In this document: positions 1 through 5,264 of the stretch, one piece after another
Layout: the number at the start of each line of letters is the position of its first letter
Position numbering within the stretch: position 1 is the stretch's first letter
Assembly (NCBI GenBank): GCA_029243445.1
Contig: JAQWSA010000012.1
Span: forward strand, 1-5,264
Reading direction: 5' to 3'
Source of the DNA: Alphaproteobacteria bacterium
GTDB lineage: Bacteria; Pseudomonadota; Alphaproteobacteria; UBA6615
Length of the DNA stretch: 5,264 nt
The notes under the pieces: generated by a model
Database searches by the model: none
What the model was told of the DNA's origin: nothing
What the model saw: only the letters and a program-made list of their open reading frames with translations
Made by a program: the position numbers and the translations under genes

Positions 1-79
1 TTAGAAATAATATTGAGAAATTTGAACCACTATAAAAGAACTTATTTTGTCTCTGTCTTAATACCCCTGCTTGGCGCAT
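1..79 (-). CDS. Possible 5' end of a divergent minus-strand gene, cut by the left edge
   Basis: On the minus strand an ATG at 79-77 opens a frame that stays open for 26 codons to the window edge, beginning MRQAGVLRQRQNKFFYSG. A Shine-Dalgarno-like AAAGG (89-85) sits 5 nt before the ATG, which is the main reason to list it. Two more in-frame ATGs (94-92 and 106-104) lie upstream but lack comparable ribosome sites; a stop at 112-110 closes the frame. From memory, acnA in several alphaproteobacteria is neighboured by the cytochrome c maturation genes starting with ccmA. The stretch LRQRQNKFFYSGSNFSI can be laid without gaps on the N-terminus of E. coli CcmA (LCERDERTLFSGLSFTL), sharing the R, SG and F positions. 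The fragment is too short to prove this, the next conserved Gly is not present, and the Walker A motif would lie outside the window. The acnA promoter would overlap its start. It may be chance. Confidence 0.2.
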   Translation of the reverse strand, partial: MRQAGVLRQRQNKFFYSGSNFSILFL

Positions 80-99
80 GTTTGCCTTTATCATATAAA
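71..99 (+). promoter_or_regulatory. Predicted sigma70-type promoter of acnA
   Basis: A -35-like TTGGCG (71-76, four of six consensus bases) and a -10-like TATAAA (94-99, five of six) are separated by exactly 17 bp. Transcription would start near 106, giving a leader of about 65 nt before the acnA ATG. It is the best-spaced pair I found by eye in the 170 bp upstream of acnA. No operator for a specific regulator was recognised. The call is by inspection only. Confidence 0.5.
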
Positions 100-157
100 G
101 AGCCATAACTTAATGTCGCTTGGTTACTTATTTAAAAAAAACCATTTGGTAACTGAA

Positions 158-162
158 AAGGA
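158..162 (+). promoter_or_regulatory. Shine-Dalgarno site of acnA
   Basis: AAGGA lies 8 nt upstream of ATG 171, a standard spacing. It is only 5 nt from the in-frame TTG at 168, so it decides the start in favour of the ATG. Confidence 0.7.
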
Positions 163-170
163 AACATTTG

Positions 171-2849
171 ATGTCTACTATTGGTCAAGATAGCTTGAAA
201 ACACGTCGTACATTAGATGTCGAGGGCAGAAGATATGATTATTTTTCACTGCACGAAGCGGCGAAAATATATGGCGATATTTCCCGACTACCTTATTCAC
301 TAAAAGTGTTACTTGAAAATTTGTTGCGTCATGAAGATGGAGTAACCGTTTCGGTTGATGATGTGCAAGCTATAATAGACTGGCAACAGGAGCGTAAATC
401 CACCCGAGAAATCGCATACCGGCCAGCACGTGTTTTGTTGCAAGATTTTACCGGTGTTCCTGCAGTTGTCGATTTGGCTGCTATGCGTGAAGCAGTACAA
501 AATTTAAATAGTGATCCGAGGATAATTAATCCTCTATCACCAGTAGATTTGGTGATTGACCACTCGGTTATGGTTGATAGCTTTGGAGGTGAAGAATCAT
601 TTAGTAAGAATGTAGAGCTTGAATTTGAACGAAATGGAGAGCGATATGAGTTTTTGCGCTGGGGACAGGCTGCATTTGATAATTTTCGTGTAGTACCCCC
701 GGGTACAGGGATTTGTCATCAAGTTAACCTAGAATATCTAGCCCAGACTGTTTGGTCCGATGAGGTTGATGGTCAATCATTAGCTTACCCGGATACAGTA
801 ATTGGTACTGATAGTCATACTACTATGGTTAACGGTCTAGGAGTCCTTGGTTGGGGTGTAGGTGGAATAGAGGCCGAGGCGGCTATGCTTGGGCAGCCAG
901 TGTCAATGTTAGTTCCTGAAGTTATAGGGTTTAAGCTTACTGGCGCACTAAAAGAGGGGATGACGGCTACTGACCTTGTTTTGACAATTACACAAATGTT
1001 GCGACAAAAAGGGGTGGTAGGGAAGTTTGTCGAATTTTTTGGGGAAGGGCTAGATCACCTATCTTTAGCTGATCGCGCTACGGTTTCGAATATGGCACCT
1101 GAGTATGGGGCTACATGCGGCATCTTTCCAATAGATACTGAAACTATGCGTTATATGAGGTTTACAGGACGTTCTGAAAGTCGTTTAGCTTTAGTTGAGG
1201 CGTACGCTAAAGCTCAAGGCATGTGGAGAGATGTAGATACACCAGAACCAATTTATACCGATACTATGGAGCTTGATATTTCCAATGTTGATCCGTCTCT
1301 TGCTGGTCCAAAGCGTCCACAAGATAGAGTTGCACTCTCAGGAATGGCTGCTAGTGCAAGTCTAGCTCTGAATGACATGGGGGCGGGTAAGAAAACGAAA
1401 GTTACCGGTACCAATTTTGATTTAGAGCCTGGGGCCGTGGTAATTGCTGCAATTACTAGTTGTACTAATACTTCAAACCCTTCAGTACTTGTCGCCGCTG
1501 GTTTAGTTGCCCAAAAAGCCTTTGAAAAAGGTTTGACCACCAAACCGTGGGTTAAGACTTCTTTGGCACCAGGAAGCCAAGTCGTTACTGACTATCTGGT
1601 GGCAGCAGGATTACAAGAGCCCTTAGATGAGTTGGGATTCGACCTGGTGGGCTATGGCTGTACTTCATGTATAGGAAATTCTGGTCCTTTAGCTCCAGAA
1701 ATTCATGACGCCATTATTTCGGGAGATATTGGTGTTGGTGCTGTTCTTTCGGGTAACAGAAATTTTGAAGGTCGTGTTCATCCGCTAACTAAATTAAATT
1801 ATTTGGCATCCCCACCTTTGGTCGTGGCTTATGCACTAGCTGGGTCATTAAATATAGATATGTCTAAGGACCCCTTGGGACAAGATAAGGATGGAGTAGA
1901 TGTATATCTAAAGGATATTTGGCCTTCAAATTCTGAAATCGCGGATATTCTTGAAAATGTTCTGACCCCAGAAATGTTTCGCAATCGCTATGATAATGTG
2001 TTTTTAGGTGACCCAAGCTGGCAAAATATAAAAGTTGCGACTGGCCTTACCTATAAATGGAACGATGGTTCGACATATGTTAGACATCCAAGTTTTTTTG
2101 AAGATATGCCTCCTGAGCCTGGAGTAATAGAAGATATTCATGGGGCACGCCCTTTAATGATTTTAGCTGATAGTGTAACTACAGACCATATTTCTCCTGC
2201 GGGCTCTATAAAAGAAGATGGTCCGGCAGGTGATTATCTCAAAATGCACCAAGTGCGTCCGGTTGATTTTAATTCTTTCGGATCAAGGCGAGGTAATCAT
2301 GAGGTAATGATGCGCGGCACATTTGCAAATATTCGCATAAGAAATGAAATGGCTCCGGGAACGGAGGGGGGCGTTACTATTCATCAGCCCTCCGGAGAAT
2401 CTTTGTCTGTTTATGATGCAGCTATACGTTATCAAGAAGAGGGTATAAAGCTCGTTATAGTAGGTGGAAAAGAATATGGTACTGGGTCTAGCCGTGACTG
2501 GGCAGCTAAGGGAACAAGGTTATTAGGCGTAAAAGCTGTAATTGTAGAAAGTTTTGAGAGGATTCATAGATCAAATTTGGTGGGGATGGGAGTTTTACCG
2601 TTACAGTTTAAAGACGGCCTTAATAGATCAGAATTGAGGCTTGATGGAACAGAAATATACGATATTACAGGTATTGAGGGAGATATAGAGCCCCGGATGG
2701 AATTAAAATGTAAAATATCTTACGCTGATGGGGCTGTAAGGGAGATTCCTTTGTTATGTCGCATAGATACATTAGACGAAGTTGAATACTACCGGCATGG
2801 TGGTATTTTACAGTATGTTTTACGCAATATGATGGAGGACGCAGCGTAA
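171..2849 (+). CDS. acnA: Aconitate hydratase A (AcnA/IRP1-type aconitase), complete
   Basis: This gene encodes the cytoplasmic TCA-cycle (and glyoxylate-cycle) enzyme that interconverts citrate and isocitrate through cis-aconitate on a [4Fe-4S] cluster. The three cluster cysteines are visible as C431 (in [11 protein letters not shown]) and C497 and C500 (in [14 protein letters not shown]). Other family motifs are [20 protein letters not shown] near 213-232, [13 protein letters not shown] near 666-678, [18 protein letters not shown] near 703-720, and the swivel-domain active-site loop [12 protein letters not shown] at 770-781 with S773, S774 and R775. The 892-aa length matches the AcnA family (E. 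coli AcnA is about 891 aa), with no frameshift or missing domain. I chose ATG 171 over the in-frame TTG at 168 because AAGGA at 158-162 sits 8 nt before the ATG but only 5 nt before the TTG. The gene stands alone behind its own promoter and ends convergent with the aldolase gene. AcnB (different domain order) and isopropylmalate isomerase (shorter, split subunits) are excluded by architecture. Confidence 0.98.
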   Translation: MSTIGQDSLKTRRTLDVEGRRYDYFSLHEAAKIYGDISRLPYSLKVLLENLLRHEDGVTVSVDDVQAIIDWQQERKSTREIAYRPARVLLQDFTGVPAVVDLAAMREAVQNLNSDPRIINPLSPVDLVIDHSVMVDSFGGEESFSKNVELEFERNGERYEFLRWGQAAFDNFRVVPPGTGICHQVNLEYLAQTVWSDEVDGQSLAYPDTVIGTDSHTTMVNGLGVLGWGVGGIEAEAAMLGQPVSMLVPEVIGFKLTGALKEGMTATDLVLTITQMLRQKGVVGKFVEFFGEGLDHLSLADRATVSNMAPEYGATCGIFPIDTETMRYMRFTGRSESRLALVEAYAKAQGMWRDVDTPEPIYTDTMELDISNVDPSLAGPKRPQDRVALSGMAASASLALNDMGAGKKTKVTGTNFDLEPGAVVIAAITSCTNTSNPSVLVAAGLVAQKAFEKGLTTKPWVKTSLAPGSQVVTDYLVAAGLQEPLDELGFDLVGYGCTSCIGNSGPLAPEIHDAIISGDIGVGAVLSGNRNFEGRVHPLTKLNYLASPPLVVAYALAGSLNIDMSKDPLGQDKDGVDVYLKDIWPSNSEIADILENVLTPEMFRNRYDNVFLGDPSWQNIKVATGLTYKWNDGSTYVRHPSFFEDMPPEPGVIEDIHGARPLMILADSVTTDHISPAGSIKEDGPAGDYLKMHQVRPVDFNSFGSRRGNHEVMMRGTFANIRIRNEMAPGTEGGVTIHQPSGESLSVYDAAIRYQEEGIKLVIVGGKEYGTGSSRDWAAKGTRLLGVKAVIVESFERIHRSNLVGMGVLPLQFKDGLNRSELRLDGTEIYDITGIEGDIEPRMELKCKISYADGAVREIPLLCRIDTLDEVEYYRHGGILQYVLRNMMEDAA

Positions 2850-2865
2850 GTAGTTTATACTACTT
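2848..2865. terminator. Hairpin in the acnA/aldolase convergent gap, possible weak bidirectional terminator
   Basis: AAGTAGT (2848-2854), a TTAT loop (2855-2858) and ACTACTT (2859-2865) form a perfect 7-bp inverted repeat. It starts in the acnA stop codon (TAA 2847-2849) and ends one base before the aldolase stop codon (2868-2866 on the minus strand). The stem is AT-rich. Only a short T run follows in either direction (TTT on the plus strand, TT on the minus), so it is a poor match to a strong intrinsic terminator. Its position between converging genes is the main argument. Confidence 0.4.
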
Positions 2866-3648
2866 TCATAAGTAAGTATTTACGCGATCCACGGTGGTTG
2901 TGGCTGCTCCTAAAAGGTAGGTTAAGTCTTGTCCGGCTAGGAGAAATCGAGCTCCCATATTTATATATTTCTCTTGAAGTTCTGGCTGAGGTACACCGCC
3001 CATTCCCATCCACTTCCCGTGCTTTTTACAAGCCTTGGCAACCATTTTATAATACTCTGATATGCGCTCATGTCCGACTTGACCAGGGATACCTGAGGAG
3101 GCTGCAAGGTCGTTAGTGCCAATCATTATTATATCAATACCCTCGACAGCAGCAATTTCATCGGAATGGGCAATTGCGTGTGGGGTTTCAAGCATTACAA
3201 TCACTAGCATTGCTTTGTTCATTTTCTCAATGGAATCAGCAATGGAGGGGGAACGAAAATTATATTGAGGAAGACCGCCTACAACACTTCGTTGGCCTTC
3301 TGGAGGGTAATGTAATTTTGCAACAATATCACGAGCTTCACTAGCGCTTTCGCACATTGGATTAACAATCCCTAGCGCCCCGCCATCAAGTGCTCGAGTA
3401 GCCATTGCCATCTCACCCCTTGGCACCCTCACGATTGGCGCTATTCCCGAAGCCAGAGATGTAACAGAAATTTGTGCAGTTTGATCGAGTGTTAAAGGGC
3501 CGTGCTCGAGGTCAATAAAAAGCCAATCCATACCTGCAGTCTTCATTAAAGGAGCAATCTCGTTAGTTCGCACAAGTCTAATCCCTATGCCAATGGATAT
3601 ATTACCCGATTCAAGGCGTTCACGAGCTGGATTTATGAGTGTTAGCAT
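2866..3648 (-). CDS. HpcH/HpaI-family class II aldolase (2-keto-3-deoxy acid aldolase type), complete
   Basis: This 260-aa protein belongs to the HpcH/HpaI aldolase/citrate lyase family. These are cytoplasmic, divalent-metal TIM-barrel enzymes that reversibly split 2-keto-3-deoxy acids into pyruvate and an aldehyde. Active-site positions line up with E. coli HpaI: D46 and H49 in FIDLEHGP (HpaI D42, H45), R74 in IVRVPRG (R70), metal ligands E154 in VMLETPHA (E149) and D180 in MIGTNDLAASSG (D175). The YPPEGQRSVVGG loop at 114-125 and GALGIVNP at 90-97 are also family features. Length is normal (about 250-267 aa). The ATG at 3648 has a modest AGG ribosome site (3660-3658) 9 nt upstream. It lies 107 bp downstream of htpG on the same strand and converges with acnA across 16 bp. 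Substrate cannot be assigned: HpaI, GarL and RhmA all share these residues, and no sugar-acid or aromatic-degradation genes are nearby. The family call is firm; no gene symbol is justified. Confidence 0.93.
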   Translation of the reverse strand: MLTLINPARERLESGNISIGIGIRLVRTNEIAPLMKTAGMDWLFIDLEHGPLTLDQTAQISVTSLASGIAPIVRVPRGEMAMATRALDGGALGIVNPMCESASEARDIVAKLHYPPEGQRSVVGGLPQYNFRSPSIADSIEKMNKAMLVIVMLETPHAIAHSDEIAAVEGIDIIMIGTNDLAASSGIPGQVGHERISEYYKMVAKACKKHGKWMGMGGVPQPELQEKYINMGARFLLAGQDLTYLLGAATTTVDRVNTYL

Positions 3649-3655
3649 TAGCTAT

Positions 3656-3684
3656 AGCCTATTTAAAATAATATTAAGTGTCAA
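3656..3684 (-). promoter_or_regulatory. Predicted promoter elements upstream of the aldolase gene
   Basis: On the minus strand a perfect -35 consensus TTGACA (3684-3679) is followed 17 bp later by TAGGCT (3661-3656), which keeps only the T, A and final T of the -10 consensus. With that pairing transcription would begin about one base before the ATG. An alternative -10, TATTAT (3673-3668, five of six), has only a weak -35 match upstream but would give a leader of about 13 nt that keeps the AGG ribosome site. Either way the aldolase probably has its own promoter in addition to any read-through from htpG. Confidence 0.4.
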
Positions 3685-3750
3685 AATTGAAAATTAAATT
3701 AAGCTCAAGTTTATCTAGGAGAGTTTATTTTTATTTAATAGATTAGAACT

Positions 3751-3763
3751 GTGCGTTACGCAC
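3751..3763. repeat. Small perfect inverted repeat over the htpG stop codon
   Basis: GTGCG (3751-3755), TTA (3756-3758) and CGCAC (3759-3763) form a 5-bp GC-rich stem whose loop is exactly the htpG stop codon on the minus strand. The following minus-strand sequence is AT-rich but has no T run directly after the stem. It is therefore not a convincing intrinsic terminator and may be a chance palindrome. Confidence 0.35.
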
Positions 3764-5264
3764 TTAGCCCCATTGTTATTATGTCGGCCATACGTTTTGC
3801 AAATGCAGATGGATCGGGAGGGGTTTCACCTTCTATTATTCGTGCCTGGTCAAGTAGTAGCCAGGCTATATCGTCAATCATTTGTAATTTTTTATCAGAT
3901 TCTTTAGATAAGGTTTCGGCTAAATGTATAATCATAGGATGCGTAGGGTTAATTTCTAATATTCTCTTGGCTGCGGAATCCACTTGTTTGTGTTGACGTA
4001 AAAGTCTTTCAATATGCATGTCCATATCGTCGTCTGCAGCCACTAAACAAACGGCGCTATTAGTTAAACGTTTGCTTTCTCTTACATCTTTAACTTCTTC
4101 TGCCAAAGTTAGTTTTAGTAATGCTGTTAAGTTCGATAAGGCATTATTTACTGCAGGTGTTGGGTCTTCATTTTTTTCTGGAGTTTCACCAATAGTTTCT
4201 AAATCAATATCTCCACGGGTTGCTGATCTAAACTTTTTACCTTGGTATTCACTCACCATTGGCAACCAGAACTCATCGACTGGGTCAACCATTAGCAAAA
4301 CGTTAATTCCCCTCTCCCTAAATGCTTCTAGTTGAGGAGATGAGACTACTGATTCCATACTTTCACCAGATATATAAAAAATATCTTCCTGTCCAATTGC
4401 CATATTATCAATGTAATCTTTAAGGCTAGTCAGATTTTCTTGCTTTGTAGAACTAAATCTCACTAACTCAAGAAGATCATCACGGTAATCCGCAGATTCG
4501 TAGAGTCCTTCTTTTAATACTGCTCCAAAATTATTCCAGAATAATGAATAAGGTTCAGCATCTTTTTTTGATTTCTTTTTTAATTCGCTAATCACACGTT
4601 TAATAAGACCAGTACGAATTCGTGTTAAGACGGGGTTGTTTTGTAACATTTCTCGACTAACATTGAGGGGCAGATCTTCCGAATCAATTATACCGCGAAT
4701 GAACCTTAACCAGGCAGGAAGTAAATCTTCACAATCATCGGTTATAAATATTCTTCGAACATAAAGTTTAATATTAGTTTTTCGTTCCGGTTGGAATAAA
4801 TCGAACGGTTGGCTAGACGGTATAAACACTAAATTAGTATATTCAATTTTGCCCTCAACGCGGTTATGAAGGGTTAACCACGGTTCATCAAACATCTGTC
4901 CGACATGACGGTAAAATTCGTTATACTGGTCTTTGTTAACTTCACTTCGAGGTCTGGCCCAAAGCGCCGACGCAGTATTAATTTGCTCTACAGCATCCCC
5001 TTTGCCAGCGAGAATAATTGGTAATGCAATGTGGTCCGAATAGGTTTTTATGATTTGTTTAATGCGTTCTGATTCTAGGAACTCTTTTTCACTTTTCAAA
5101 ATGTGCAGTACTACCTTAGTGCCTCTGGGGTCATCGGCATCAGATGGTATTACCGTAAAACTACCTTTTCCATCGCTTTCCCATATATTACCTTTATTTG
5201 TGCCGGCACGCCTGCTGGTAACTGTAACCTTATCTGCCACCATGAAAGCAGAATAAAACCCTAC
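3756..5264 (-). CDS. htpG: Molecular chaperone HtpG (bacterial Hsp90), 3' part, 5' end beyond the window
   Basis: HtpG is the cytoplasmic ATP-dependent Hsp90 homodimer that remodels client proteins, usually with the DnaK system. The 502 codons seen here are open to the right edge: the frame continues upstream of the ATG at 5243 as VGFYSAFMVADKV, the conserved motif that closes the ATP site. That ATG is therefore internal. About 120 N-terminal residues, including most nucleotide-binding residues, lie outside. Numbering from the edge, the end of the N-domain holds the conserved RGT (47-49). The middle domain starts near 110 and carries HNRVEGKIEYTNL (about 133-145) and LPLNVSREMLQNN (198-210), whose R204 matches the gamma-phosphate-sensing arginine (E. 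coli R336). The dimerisation domain runs from about 380 (EEVKDVRESKRLTNSAVCL) to the end, with INPTHPMIIHLA near 438-449. Expected full length, about 620-630 aa, fits bacterial HtpG. There is no eukaryotic MEEVD tail. The frame is intact, with stop TAA at 3758-3756. Confidence 0.97.
   Translation of the reverse strand, partial: VGFYSAFMVADKVTVTSRRAGTNKGNIWESDGKGSFTVIPSDADDPRGTKVVLHILKSEKEFLESERIKQIIKTYSDHIALPIILAGKGDAVEQINTASALWARPRSEVNKDQYNEFYRHVGQMFDEPWLTLHNRVEGKIEYTNLVFIPSSQPFDLFQPERKTNIKLYVRRIFITDDCEDLLPAWLRFIRGIIDSEDLPLNVSREMLQNNPVLTRIRTGLIKRVISELKKKSKKDAEPYSLFWNNFGAVLKEGLYESADYRDDLLELVRFSSTKQENLTSLKDYIDNMAIGQEDIFYISGESMESVVSSPQLEAFRERGINVLLMVDPVDEFWLPMVSEYQGKKFRSATRGDIDLETIGETPEKNEDPTPAVNNALSNLTALLKLTLAEEVKDVRESKRLTNSAVCLVAADDDMDMHIERLLRQHKQVDSAAKRILEINPTHPMIIHLAETLSKESDKKLQMIDDIAWLLLDQARIIEGETPPDPSAFAKRMADIITMGLSA

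Noticed and set aside
168..170. TTG as an upstream start codon for acnA, giving an MM- N-terminus
   Set aside because: ATG 171 directly follows, is the stronger start codon and has better spacing (8 nt against 5 nt) from the AAGGA ribosome site.
309..500. 63-aa open frame on the minus strand within acnA
   Set aside because: It lies wholly antisense to a well-conserved part of acnA and has no recognisable family features; a shadow frame.
1253..1543. 96-aa open frame on the minus strand within acnA
   Set aside because: It is antisense to the region encoding the first cluster cysteine of aconitase, with low-complexity composition and no recognisable domain; a shadow frame.
2898..3116. 72-aa plus-strand frame inside the aldolase gene
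   Set aside because: It is antisense to the conserved aldolase C-terminal half and no domain is seen.
3751..4335. Two plus-strand frames (81 aa and 105 aa) opposite the 3' end of htpG
   Set aside because: Ser/Leu/Ile-rich translations typical of the reverse complement of a charged coding region; htpG is clearly the real gene here.
5241..5243. The minus-strand ATG here as the true start of an htpG gene of 495 codons
   Set aside because: The frame continues to the window edge with VGFYSAF directly before this Met, the conserved HtpG motif, so the Met is internal and the gene is cut by the edge rather than truncated.
5050..5256. 68-aa plus-strand frame opposite the htpG N-domain part
   Set aside because: It is antisense to the conserved HtpG ATPase-domain sequence and has no independent support.
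1..5264. Search by eye for CRISPR repeats, tRNA or rRNA genes, transposase fragments, attachment sites, toxin-antitoxin pairs and defence genes
   Set aside because: None was seen. The window is almost fully occupied by three conserved genes, and the spacers (at most 170 bp) are too short to hold such systems.

Overview
The window reads as a stretch of an AT-rich alphaproteobacterial chromosome. This rests on the style of the two housekeeping proteins. The HtpG middle and C-terminal domains carry lineage-typical wording (for example FDLFQPERK, FITDDCEDLLPAWLRF, RLTNSAVCLVA, INPTHPMI). The aconitase is an AcnA/IRP-type enzyme whose N-terminus ([17 protein letters not shown]) also looks alphaproteobacterial. 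A marine or otherwise uncultured AT-rich lineage is possible, but the genus cannot be read from the sequence.

Layout. Bases 1-170 are upstream sequence: a good sigma70-like promoter (TTGGCG, 17 bp, TATAAA) and a Shine-Dalgarno site for acnA. At the extreme left edge a short minus-strand frame with its own Shine-Dalgarno site runs off the window; it may be the start of a divergent gene. Bases 171-2849 (+) are a complete acnA (aconitate hydratase, 892 aa). Bases 2866-3648 (-) are a complete HpcH/HpaI-family class II aldolase (260 aa), convergent with acnA across a 16-bp gap that holds a perfect AT-rich hairpin. Bases 3649-3755 are a 107-bp AT-rich spacer with promoter-like elements for the aldolase. 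Bases 3756-5264 (-) are the last 502 codons of htpG (bacterial Hsp90), cut by the right edge inside the N-terminal ATPase domain.

How the genes relate. AcnA is a TCA-cycle [4Fe-4S] enzyme, HtpG is a general chaperone, and the aldolase makes or splits 2-keto-3-deoxy-type acids to give pyruvate or a related keto acid. Nothing in the sequence ties the three into one pathway. The aldolase lies downstream of htpG on the same strand but appears to have its own promoter.

No mobile element, CRISPR array, tRNA, rRNA, phage gene or defence system was found. This looks like an ordinary core-genome region, and the points worth a second look are small: the left-edge frames, the shared convergent hairpin, and a possible leaderless or short-leader aldolase transcript.
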